From the NCBI GenBank assembly GCA_024280785.1, contig JAJRPK010000216.1:1-7192 (forward strand): a stretch of DNA of 7,192 nt, written 5' to 3'. This stretch comes from Gammaproteobacteria bacterium (lineage in GTDB: Bacteria; Pseudomonadota; Gammaproteobacteria; Pseudomonadales; UBA7434). Position numbers and translations under genes: made by a program. Positions 1 to 6,001 of this stretch are shown here, in pieces; positions within the stretch are counted from its first letter, which is position 1, and each line of letters starts with the position of its first letter. The notes beneath the pieces were generated by a model. That model saw only the letters and a program-made list of their open reading frames with translations, made no database searches and had not been told where the DNA came from.

Positions 1-1
1 C

Positions 2-334
2 CCCGAAACCATATTAGTTGCTCACGACGAATTGGATATTGCACCGGGTACAGTTCGACTAAAAGTTGGCGGTGGTCATGGAGGTCACAATGGGCTCAGG
101 GATATCATTAGCTGCCTTGGAAATCAAAAACAGTTCGGTCGTATCCGTATTGGTATTGGCCACCCCGGTAATGCCAAGCAAGTCAGTAACTACGTGCTAA
201 GAAAAGCCCCATCGACAGAACAGCTCTGGATTGAAGACAGCATTAATCAAGTTGTAAAGCACATCGAGGGTATTGTTGCGGGTGATTGGCAAAATGTCAT
301 GAACGATTTGCACGGATTCGATGCCTCGAACTAG
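2..334 (+). CDS. pth: Peptidyl-tRNA hydrolase, C-terminal part (5' end outside window)
   Basis: Cytosolic esterase that releases peptides from peptidyl-tRNA dropped by stalled ribosomes, recycling tRNA. The reading frame is open from base 2, so the gene starts left of the window; 110 residues are visible. A TTG at position 32 is internal, because the conserved ILVAHDELD stretch begins upstream of it. Family hallmarks are the HDELD motif (its first Asp matches the catalytic-site Asp93 of E. coli Pth), the glycine-rich GGGHGGHNGLRD loop (with the conserved His-Asn pair) and RIRIGIGHPG. The C-terminus is of normal length and ends at TAG 332-334, inside a triplicated 14-bp repeat, so the last residues (DASN) may derive from that repeat. 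ychF follows 109 nt downstream on the same strand, a common gammaproteobacterial pairing. Identification is secure. Confidence 0.96.
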   Translation, partial: PETILVAHDELDIAPGTVRLKVGGGHGGHNGLRDIISCLGNQKQFGRIRIGIGHPGNAKQVSNYVLRKAPSTEQLWIEDSINQVVKHIEGIVAGDWQNVMNDLHGFDASN

Positions 335-362
335 ATGCCTCGAACCAGGTGCCTCGAACTAA
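321..362 (+). repeat. Three tandem 14-bp repeats across the pth stop codon
   Basis: Three consecutive copies of a 14-bp unit: ATGCCTCGAACTAG (321-334), ATGCCTCGAACCAG (335-348) and GTGCCTCGAACTAA (349-362). The first encodes the end of Pth including its stop; the other two lie in the pth-ychF spacer. Because 14 is not a multiple of 3, gain or loss of a copy shifts the frame, but the stop in copy 1 protects the protein. It looks like a local slippage duplication. Confidence 0.9.
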
Positions 363-443
363 TCGAGCACCCCTACTTTTAAACATTACTCGTTGATTGC
401 AATGAGACATTAATAGCAACGAGACTTTAAAGAGATTTGTTTC

Positions 444-1535
444 ATGGGATTTAACTGCGGAATCGTTGGCCTACCCAACGTCGGAAAATCCACGTTATTC
501 AATGCACTGACCAAAGCCGGTATCGACGCCGAAAATTTTCCGTTTTGCACCATAGAACCTAACACCGGCATAGTTCCCGTACCCGACCCTCGCACCGATG
601 CTTTGGCCGAGATCGTTAAGCCGGAAAAAGTTATTCCTACGACGATGGAGTTTGTCGACATTGCCGGTTTAGTCGCAGGCGCCTCTAAAGGTGAAGGTCT
701 GGGCAACCAGTTTTTAGGCAATATTCGAGAGACCGATACCATCGCCCATGTCGTGCGCTGCTTCGATGACGAAAATGTGATTCATGTTGAGGGTAAAATC
801 AATCCCGCATCGGACATCGACGTGATCAATACCGAACTCGCACTGGCGGATCTCGATGCGGTAGAAAAAGCGCTTCATCGCTTTTCCAAGGCGGCTAAAG
901 GCCAAGACCAAGAAGCGATTGTCATGAAGGCATTACTAGAGAAAATTCTGCCGCACCTCGACGAAGCCAAACCGCTACGATCGATGGAACTCAGTGGCGA
1001 TGAGCTTATGCTGCTTAAGCCAATAAGCTTGCTCACACTCAAGCCGACCATGTACGTCGCCAATGTTGACGAAGACGGGTTTGAGAACAACCCCTACCTC
1101 GACACGGTCAAAGAAATTGCGGCCAGTGAGTCGGCCGTCATGGTGGCGATTTGCAACAAATTAGAAGCTGAAATTGCCGAGTTAGAAGACGACGAGCGCG
1201 ATGAGTTTTTGGCTGACATGGGCATGGAGGAAGCCGGTCTCGATCGTGTCATTCGCGCCGGTTACGATCTTTTGGGCCTGCACACCTACTTTACCGCAGG
1301 CGTTAAAGAAGTTCGCGCCTGGACCATTCCTATAGGAGCGAAAGCGCCACAGGCGGCAGGCAAAATACACACCGACTTTGAAAAAGGATTTATCCGCGCC
1401 GAGGTCATTGGCTTTAGTGATTTTATTGATGCAAAAGGTGAGCAAGGTGCAAAAGATGCGGGTAAATGGCGCTTGGAAGGTAAGGAATACGTGGTGGCCG
1501 ACGGTGACGTTGTTCACTTCCGTTTTAACGTTTAG
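444..1535 (+). CDS. ychF: Redox-regulated ribosome-associated ATPase YchF (OLA1 family)
   Basis: TRAFAC-class P-loop NTPase of the Obg/HAS-GTPase group; known family members bind ATP in preference to GTP, associate with ribosomes and modulate translation and oxidative-stress responses. The 363 residues are the usual full length. Visible motifs: P-loop GLPNVGKST (residues 9-17), switch II DIAG (72-75), the NVDE motif (207-210) that replaces the GTPase NKxD motif, an acidic coiled-coil arm (about 130-260), and a C-terminal TGS domain (about 278-361) starting at LHTYFTAG. The ATG at 444 is preferred because the protein begins MGFNCGIVG, the family start; a purine-rich AAAGAG (429-434) lies 9 nt upstream. 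It follows pth on the same strand and may share its transcript; no clear separate promoter or terminator was seen. Nothing abnormal in the protein. Confidence 0.98.
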   Translation: MGFNCGIVGLPNVGKSTLFNALTKAGIDAENFPFCTIEPNTGIVPVPDPRTDALAEIVKPEKVIPTTMEFVDIAGLVAGASKGEGLGNQFLGNIRETDTIAHVVRCFDDENVIHVEGKINPASDIDVINTELALADLDAVEKALHRFSKAAKGQDQEAIVMKALLEKILPHLDEAKPLRSMELSGDELMLLKPISLLTLKPTMYVANVDEDGFENNPYLDTVKEIAASESAVMVAICNKLEAEIAELEDDERDEFLADMGMEEAGLDRVIRAGYDLLGLHTYFTAGVKEVRAWTIPIGAKAPQAAGKIHTDFEKGFIRAEVIGFSDFIDAKGEQGAKDAGKWRLEGKEYVVADGDVVHFRFNV

Positions 1536-1574
1536 CCAACCCATTTGTTTTAGCGTTCAAACTACACACTACGC

Positions 1575-1611
1575 TTGACAACACCGTACTCAATCGGGAG
1601 AATGCCCGTCC
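1575..1611 (+). promoter_or_regulatory. Probable sigma70 stable-RNA promoter for tRNA-Met
   Basis: A consensus -35 TTGACA (1575-1580), a 17-bp spacer and a -10 GAGAAT (1598-1603, 4 of 6 matches) are followed by a GC-rich discriminator GCCCGTCC (1604-1611). GC-rich discriminators are typical of stringently controlled rRNA and tRNA promoters. Transcription would start near 1610, giving a leader of roughly 92 nt before the mature tRNA. The position between ychF and the tRNA supports the assignment; start site and regulation are inferred. Confidence 0.75.
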
Positions 1612-1626
1612 TTTCAGTTGGTCGCC

Positions 1627-1650
1627 TAGTTACTTAATTAGTTACTTAAT
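1627..1650 (+). repeat. Two tandem 12-bp repeats in the tRNA leader
   Basis: TAGTTACTTAAT occurs twice in perfect tandem (1627-1638 and 1639-1650). The pair sits between GTCGCC (1621-1626) and an imperfectly complementary GGCGCGAC downstream, so the leader RNA of the tRNA transcript could form a weak stem with this AT-rich repeat in its loop. No function can be assigned. Confidence 0.8.
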
Positions 1651-1703
1651 TAGGTGAGGCGCGACTCTAAAGCACGGCAAACGATAGTAATAATCCATAC
1701 CAT

Positions 1704-1780
1704 GGCAAGGTAGCTCAGCTGGTTAGAGCACATCACTCATAATGATGGGGTCGGCAGTTCGAATCTGCCCCTTGCTACCA
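1704..1780 (+). tRNA. tRNA-Met (CAT), elongator type
   Basis: A complete 77-nt cloverleaf with encoded CCA (1778-1780). The acceptor arm GGCAAGG pairs with CCTTGCT; the D arm is GCTC/GAGC; the anticodon stem CATCA/TGATG encloses loop CTCATAA with anticodon CAT at 1738-1740; the variable loop is GGGTC; the T arm is GGCAG/CTGCC with loop TTCGAAT. The body closely resembles gammaproteobacterial elongator tRNA-Met. Elongator rather than initiator is supported by the absence of the three G:C pairs (GGG/CCC) in the anticodon stem. It is not tRNA-Ile2(CAU), judging by overall similarity to tRNA-Met, though that is not excluded. Oddity: the terminal pair is G1-U72 instead of the usual G1-C72. Confidence 0.95.
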
Positions 1781-2060
1781 TATAAATCAATGGCTTAGGA
1801 TTAAATTTCTCAGATAAATTTTTCCGCCTGAAGCTCTGTCTAACATATATCTAACAAACAAATCATTTTCGTTATCATGAAATTACCTCCATGATGTGGC
1901 CGCTCTTTATTTGATTAGGTGAGCGGAGTGCAATGGCTCCAATATAAGGGGCAACTGATTCCAACAAACAGTAAATATAAAGGTATTAGCTCTGCTTTTT
2001 TTAACTGACAACCTGGAAAATTGACCCCTATCCGGTCTAATTGTTGGGTGTCTCGAATCA
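1781..2060. other. Non-coding stretch between tRNA-Met and repeat element 1, with two small hairpins
   Basis: 280 bases with no credible reading frame. Two adjacent perfect inverted repeats are visible: ATCATG (1874-1879) with CATGAT (1890-1895), loop 10 nt; and CCGCTC (1900-1905) with GAGCGG (1921-1926), loop 15 nt. Neither is followed directly by a T-run, so they are not obvious terminators for the tRNA. A T-run at 1994-2001 has no strong stem before it. No second copy of the tRNA 3' end, which would indicate an attachment site, was found here. Confidence 0.6.
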
Positions 2061-2222
2061 CCTGAGGCCGTGTGAAAACGTAATTTGAAAATTACTCATC
2101 GTAACGAGAGTGACGTTTGGAGGTTTTTTGGAACGTGAAGAGCTGCTCAAGCAAGCTCTCGTTAACGGGTTTTTCATTGTTACCAACACCAAATTTGTTT
2201 TCACACAGCCTCGCCTAAAAGC
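2061..2222 (+). mobile_element. MITE-like palindromic element, copy 1
   Basis: The core is 149 bp (2064-2212), bounded by 16-bp terminal inverted repeats GAGGCCGTGTGAAAAC (2064-2079) and GTTTTCACACAGCCTC (2197-2212). A second, inner inverted pair, CGTAACGAGAG (2100-2110) and CTCTCGTTAACG (2156-2167), encloses a 45-nt centre. Homology with copy 2 extends 3 bp outward on the left (CCT) and 10 bp on the right (GCCTAAAAGC), giving a 162-bp unit. No transposase is encoded, so this is non-autonomous or purely structural. GTAATTTGAAAATTAC (2080-2095) is a small perfect hairpin followed, on the minus strand, by GTTTTC, and could weakly terminate the lipoprotein gene. No target-site duplication is evident. 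The parent IS family is not assigned. Confidence 0.85.
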
Positions 2223-2251
2223 AGCCGGTCAGAATGCTTATTATCAACGAA

Positions 2252-4030
2252 CTAGTAGAGGTAAACGGCACCAGAAAATGCCCCATTGTTGTCTGTCTGG
2301 TCTCCATTTATACCAGTAGCAATACTGTGCTCATCGCTTGCGCCTACAGCTAACGTAAAACCATCCCGGCTCAAACTAAGGGCGTAACCAAATCGATCTT
2401 CGGTTTCTGAGTTGCTAGCCTTAATGTAAGCCTGTTGATTCCAAACGTCGGCACTAAATGTATATAAATAAACCGCACCAATACTGTTGCCAGTCCCTCT
2501 ATTTTCTTCGTCACCATTAATGCCAACAGCCTCGTTGTCTTCACCACGCGCACCAACCGCCAGTGTCAAACCATCATCGCTTAAACTCACGGCATAACCA
2601 AACAGATCAAACCTCTGTGTATTGCTAGCCTTGATATAAGATTGTTGGTTCCAAATGTTACCGCTGCGGGTATAAACATAAACAGCTCCAGCACCATCTG
2701 CACCGTTATTTACTTGATCCCCATTTATGCCAACAGCCTCGCTGTCTTCCCCGCGCGCGCCAACAGCCAGCGTAGATCCATCTTCGCTCAAACTGACAGC
2801 TATACCAAAATGATCGAACTCTTCAGTGTTGCTTGCCTTTATATAGGCCTGCTGAGTCCAACTACTTCCATTGCCGGTATACACATAAACTGCTCCTGCA
2901 TCCAATGCGCTGTTATCCGCCTCATCACCATTAACCCCGGTAGCATTGCTGCTTTCATGTGATCCTATAGCTAGAGTTGAACCATCGCCACTAATGCTTA
3001 TCGCAAGACCAAATTCATCGGGTATAGTCGTGTTGCTGCCTTGGATATAAGCCTCTTCAACCCAATTGTTACCACTGCGGGTATACACATATGCCGCACC
3101 AGCAGCGGAGGATTCACCTCTCGCCCCAACTGCCAAAGTCGATCCATCATTACTCAAGCTAAGGGCAACTCCGAAGGCATCACTACCGTCGATATCGCTA
3201 GCTTTAATATAAGCCTCTTGACTCCAGCTGCTGCTATCTCGAGTATAAACATACACAGCGCCTGCACCGCTGATACTATTATCTGTTTCATCACCGTTAA
3301 TAAAAGTATTGCCGTCTTCCCCACGCGCTCCTACAGCTAACGTAGATCCATCTTCGCTCAAACTGACAGCTATACCAAAATTATCGGCCTCTTCAGTATT
3401 GCTTGCCTTAATATAGGCCTGCTGCGCCCAACTACTCCCATTGTAGTTGTACACATACACTGCACCTCCGGCAAATGCACTATTATCTGACTCATCATTA
3501 TTGATTCCCGTAGCATTGCTATCTTCTCCCACTGCCCCAATAGCCATCGTAAGTCCATCATCACTTAAGCTAACGGCACCACCAAATTCATCTCCCACGC
3601 CAGTATTACTCGCCTTAAAGTAGCCAATACTGTCAACCAACGCGCCTGTTACACTAACTGCAGCTGAATCTACACAGCCAATGACGTTACAGCTTTGCAG
3701 TAGGTACTGTGCATTCGTACGCAGGTGCAAAGGAACAATGTGCGTTCTAGTTTGCAACCCTTGTGGAATATCAAACCCTACTTGATTAAACCCAGAACTG
3801 CCGTCAGAGTTCTCCATCAAACGATAGAAAGTTGCATCACCAACATCGAGCCAATCAAACCTAAACCCTTTGACCGAAGTCATGGTCAATAAAGGTGAGG
3901 CTGCCGCAGTTGGTGGAGCCATCTGAGTAACGTTGTTATCGCTAGAATTACAGGCAACCACAAATAGAATAATGAATGACAAGACGACTGGTTTGAGGAA
4001 AAAGCAAACTATAGAGCTTTGGAGTTTCAT
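2252..4030 (-). CDS. FG-GAP-repeat beta-propeller lipoprotein with fibronectin-like N-terminal region
   Basis: 592-aa predicted lipoprotein. Residues 1-26 are a signal sequence with a hydrophobic core (about 14-25) and a lipobox VVAC with lipidated Cys27; residue +2 is Asn, which by the E. coli rule favours outer-membrane sorting. Residues 45-130 look fibronectin-III-like and end with the paired cysteines SCNVIGC. Then come seven FG-GAP-like repeats (about 136-205, 206-273, 274-327, 328-395, 396-464, 465-534, 535-592), each built around YIKASN, FGxAVSLS, DGxTLAVGA and GAVYVY, usually with a GINGDETDNS-type loop resembling integrin calcium sites. Seven blades would make one complete propeller, the first N-terminal strand closing the last blade. 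Repeat 3 lacks the acidic loop. The start follows from the signal peptide; its SD is poor. Role unknown; adhesion or surface binding is a guess. Inverted repeat elements flank it closely. Confidence 0.9.
   Translation of the reverse strand: MKLQSSIVCFFLKPVVLSFIILFVVACNSSDNNVTQMAPPTAAASPLLTMTSVKGFRFDWLDVGDATFYRLMENSDGSSGFNQVGFDIPQGLQTRTHIVPLHLRTNAQYLLQSCNVIGCVDSAAVSVTGALVDSIGYFKASNTGVGDEFGGAVSLSDDGLTMAIGAVGEDSNATGINNDESDNSAFAGGAVYVYNYNGSSWAQQAYIKASNTEEADNFGIAVSLSEDGSTLAVGARGEDGNTFINGDETDNSISGAGAVYVYTRDSSSWSQEAYIKASDIDGSDAFGVALSLSNDGSTLAVGARGESSAAGAAYVYTRSGNNWVEEAYIQGSNTTIPDEFGLAISISGDGSTLAIGSHESSNATGVNGDEADNSALDAGAVYVYTGNGSSWTQQAYIKASNTEEFDHFGIAVSLSEDGSTLAVGARGEDSEAVGINGDQVNNGADGAGAVYVYTRSGNIWNQQSYIKASNTQRFDLFGYAVSLSDDGLTLAVGARGEDNEAVGINGDEENRGTGNSIGAVYLYTFSADVWNQQAYIKASNSETEDRFGYALSLSRDGFTLAVGASDEHSIATGINGDQTDNNGAFSGAVYLY
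2771..3440 (-). repeat. Intragenic three-blade duplication (570-bp period) in the lipoprotein gene
   Basis: Positions 2771-2870 and 3341-3440 align without gaps at an offset of 570 bp with 8 mismatches in 100; the first 40 bases (2771-2810 and 3341-3380) are identical. They encode the ends of repeats 1 and 4 and most of repeats 2 and 5. Protein repeats 1 and 4 also pair best (SNATGxNxDExDNSA). This indicates duplication of a three-blade block, or later gene conversion between the copies. Confidence 0.85.
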
Positions 4031-4150
4031 AACATTTACTTAGCTGATAAGAATGGATTTACACATCTTTATTATTTTTGCAGATTAAGAGCAGTACGCG
4101 CCCTGTTATAAAAAATCAGTTTACACACTGCTCGAATATATTCAATGTCC

Positions 4151-4312
4151 GCTTTTAGGCCAAACCGTGTGAAAACAAAATACCGTATAAGCGACCACTT
4201 GAAAATCGTTAACGAGAGTTTTATTCGGTGGCTCTTTGGGCTTACAAAATCTTTAAACTAAGCTCTCGTTACGATAAGAAATTTTCAAATTGCGTTTTCA
4301 CACAGCCTCAGG
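4151..4312 (-). mobile_element. MITE-like palindromic element, copy 2 (inverted relative to copy 1)
   Basis: The core is 149 bp (4161-4309), the same length as copy 1 but in opposite orientation. Its right end, read on the minus strand, matches the first 47 bp of copy 1 at 43 of 47 positions; the centre and other arm have diverged, apart from the inner CGTTAACGAGAG (4207-4218) and the terminal GTGTGAAAACAAA. Both copies share a one-base asymmetry between inner arms (GTTAAC on one side, GTAAC on the other), which indicates a common parent. The outer flanks AGG (4310-4312) and GCTTTTAGGC (4151-4160) mirror those of copy 1. The inner-facing terminal repeat is degraded (CAAACC in place of GAGGCT). 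It lies 120 bp upstream of the lipoprotein start, so it may carry or insulate that gene's promoter; I saw no convincing promoter in 4031-4150. Confidence 0.83.
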
Positions 4313-4738
4313 CGATAACCGTCTGTCAGGTTTAACAAAACTCTTTGCTCAAAAGCGTCTTATCGACTTAGAGCTGTTTCAATATTGAGACCTCTACTGG
4401 CTTCAATAGCTTCATAAACGATACTAGTAAACAGATGATTGCACCGCTAATAAAGTAGAGGCGAGTGGTTATCTATAAATCCTATTTCCAGCCATAGCCA
4501 TTAACGCCCTCATCATTCCTAGCCGAATATTTCCCCACAATTTAAAAATCCCTATCAATAGAGCGCTCTTGTAAGTAAGCTTTTACACTTTTCAAGGGAT
4601 ATGAGGCAATGGTATTGGTTCGAGTTTCGCCCCCTCTGGAAGCCCAGAAAAACCTAGACACTCACATTCCGATTGACATCTTCAAGCCACAGCCGTAGGA
4701 TTTCAAGCTCTTCTTCGCAGCGATGAAAGGATCTCATC
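4313..4738. other. Non-coding stretch between repeat copy 2 and the RAYT gene
   Basis: 426 bases without a supportable gene. Visible items: a 10-bp palindrome AGAGCGCTCT (4560-4569); an 18-codon frame at 4601-4657 preceded by AAGGG, rich in Trp, Tyr and Phe and too short to call; the motif GACACTCA (4657-4664), repeated downstream of the RAYT; and a good ribosome binding site AAAGGA (4726-4731), 7 nt before the RAYT start. No clear sigma70 promoter was identified. Confidence 0.55.
4657..4664 (+). repeat. GACACTCA motif, candidate REP-type end left of the RAYT gene
   Basis: The 8-mer lies in AAAAACCTAGACACTCAC. It appears inverted (TGAGTGTC) at 5891-5898 and 5943-5950 to the right of the RAYT, and again in direct orientation at 6642-6649 within AAAAATCGAGACACTCAC. 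RAYT genes are typically flanked by inverted repetitive palindromes that the enzyme recognises, so this is a candidate recognition motif; recognition itself is inferred. Confidence 0.5.
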
Positions 4739-5707
4739 ATGACCAAAGCTAGAAAGGACCTCATTTCCCTTGCCGATACCCCCTACTATCACATCACCAC
4801 TCGCTGCGTTAGGCGTTCTTTCCTCTGCGGATTCGATCGTGAAACAAAGACCGACTACGAACATCGACGGCAGTGGATCGTTGAACGAATAAGGCTGTTG
4901 GCTAGTGTGTTTGCGATTGATATCTGCGCTTATGCGGTGATGTCTAATCACTACCATCTGGTGGTAAAGATATCTCCTGAACAGATTGAGGCTCTGGATG
5001 ACCAGACGGTAGTGCAACGCTGGTTAACGGTATTCAAGGGGCATCCGCTGGTTCGCGATTATGCCAACGGTGCTGCCTTGCCATCACTTCACCGTGAGTT
5101 TGTTGCTCAACAAATAGAGCATTTTAGGCGCAGTCTCGCCGATATCAGTTGCTTTATGAAGTACCTCAATCAACCTATTTCTCGGCGGGCTAATAAAGAG
5201 GATCGTTGCAAGGGTCGATTTTTTGAACAACGCTATACCTCCGACCCCTTACTCACCGAAGAAGCTTTGCTTTCGTGCATGGCGTATGTGGATTTAAACC
5301 CGATAAGGGCGAAGATGGCAGAGACCCCTGAATCGTCTGACTACACCAGTATTCAGGAGCGGATCAAACCGCAGTTTGATTTAGCCAAAGCGATTGGTAA
5401 CCTCACCGGGCAAGGGTTTTTTCAATCGTTTAATGTCGAGTTAAAACCGTTGTTGTCGTTTAACGAAACCACAAGAAACCAGGGCCAAACTGGTATCCCC
5501 TTTGCCTTGATCGACTATCTTGAATTAGTGGATTGGACGGGGCGCATTATACGGGCCGATAAACGCGGTGCTATTTCTTCCCGGCTTCCGCCGATTTTAA
5601 AACGGTTAAAGATTAATAAGAAAAAATGGTTATCTGGGGCAACAGAATTTGAACGAGTGCGGAGACACCGCTTTAGCGCAAAAAAAGCAGCGCCTTTAGC
5701 GGCCTAA
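4739..5707 (+). CDS. REP-associated tyrosine transposase (RAYT), Y1/HUH superfamily
   Basis: 322-aa single-strand DNA endonuclease/transposase of the IS200-like Y1_Tnp superfamily. N-terminal YYHITTRCVRRSFLCG (residues 16-31) is the usual first strand and loop. The metal-binding HUH motif is His71-Tyr72-His73 in SNHYHLVV, the likely nucleophile is Tyr183 in YVDLNPIRA, and GRFFEQRYTS (159-168) matches the conserved GRFxExR block, so the catalytic core is intact. The roughly 110-residue C-terminal extension is basic near its end (KRLKINKKKW) and may bind DNA. ATG 4739 is supported by AAAGGA 7 nt upstream and by the immediate start of the conserved domain. Family members act on REP palindromes rather than simply moving themselves; GACACTCA motifs lie on both sides. 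The frame is undamaged. Confidence 0.93.
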   Translation: MTKARKDLISLADTPYYHITTRCVRRSFLCGFDRETKTDYEHRRQWIVERIRLLASVFAIDICAYAVMSNHYHLVVKISPEQIEALDDQTVVQRWLTVFKGHPLVRDYANGAALPSLHREFVAQQIEHFRRSLADISCFMKYLNQPISRRANKEDRCKGRFFEQRYTSDPLLTEEALLSCMAYVDLNPIRAKMAETPESSDYTSIQERIKPQFDLAKAIGNLTGQGFFQSFNVELKPLLSFNETTRNQGQTGIPFALIDYLELVDWTGRIIRADKRGAISSRLPPILKRLKINKKKWLSGATEFERVRRHRFSAKKAAPLAA

Positions 5708-5860
5708 TTTCTGTATTAAACGATTTGCATACCCGAAGATTAGCTTTGGAGGATTGTTGCTATCTTGGTTCTAGCCAAAGTTGATATACTCCGTCCTTCG
5801 CTATGCTTTTTATTATTTAATCGAATAACCACCAGTTGTGATGCGGACAAACTGACATCT

Positions 5861-5963
5861 AACTATTTTCATTGGCTCCGATTAAAGCGATGAGTGTCCC
5901 GATGCATTTTCCAACTATTTTCATTGGCTCCGATTAAAGCGATGAGTGTCCCGATGCATTTTC
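5861..5963 (+). repeat. Perfect 51-bp direct repeat, period 52, downstream of the RAYT gene
   Basis: Positions 5861-5911 are identical to 5913-5963. Each unit starts AACTATTTTCATTGGC, contains CCGATTAAAGCGATGAGTG and ends CCCGATGCATTTTC. Within a unit, TCATTGGCT and AGCGATGA can pair around CCGATTA with one bulged base, a REP-like bulged hairpin. Both units carry TGAGTGTCCC. Perfect identity indicates a recent duplication. The rest of 5708-5860 shows nothing coding, only a 6-bp inverted repeat CTTTGG/CCAAAG (5744-5749, 5775-5780). Confidence 0.92.
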
Positions 5964-5987
5964 GCGTTCGATGCATTCCGATGCATT
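5900..5987 (+). repeat. Four copies of CGATGCATT
   Basis: CGATGCATT occurs at 5900-5908, 5952-5960, 5969-5977 and 5979-5987. The first two belong to the 51-bp repeat; the last two are extra copies 17 and 27 bp beyond the second, just before the end of the toxin gene. The core ATGCAT is self-complementary. Confidence 0.85.
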
Positions 5988-6001
5988 CTCACATGTGCTT
6001 G

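Noticed and set aside
410..1544. Minus-strand frames opposite ychF
   Set aside because: ychF is a full-length conserved gene; the antisense frames show no domain and no plausible ribosome binding sites.
2252..2300. Truncation of the lipoprotein C-terminus by repeat element 1
   Set aside because: The protein contains seven full repeats and ends at a strand boundary, which fits a closed propeller. The stop lies 29 bp before the repeated unit, not inside it.
2110..2319. Plus-strand 69-aa reading frame across repeat element 1
   Set aside because: It starts within the palindromic element and runs into the 3' end of the lipoprotein gene on the other strand; its composition looks random.
2642..3340. 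Plus-strand reading frames opposite the lipoprotein gene
   Set aside because: They are shadows of the repetitive FG-GAP coding sequence and repeat with the blades.
2061..4312. Integron gene cassette with attC sites
   Set aside because: attC sites would be in the same orientation and show GTTRRRY/RYYYAAC cores. Here the two elements are inverted relative to each other and the cores are absent.
4368..4472. Minus-strand 34-codon frame with a hydrophobic segment (FISGAIICLLVSF)
   Set aside because: It lacks an ATG, GTG or TTG near its start and has no ribosome binding site; a chance frame or an old remnant is more likely.
4703..5017. Minus-strand 104-aa frame opposite the RAYT start
   Set aside because: It overlaps the conserved RAYT catalytic core on the other strand and has no recognisable features.
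5744..5780. CTTTGG/CCAAAG inverted repeat as a terminator of the RAYT gene
   Set aside because: A 6-bp stem with a 25-nt loop and no following T-run is too weak.
5861..5987. CRISPR array
   Set aside because: The 51-bp units are directly adjacent without unique spacers, and no cas genes are present.
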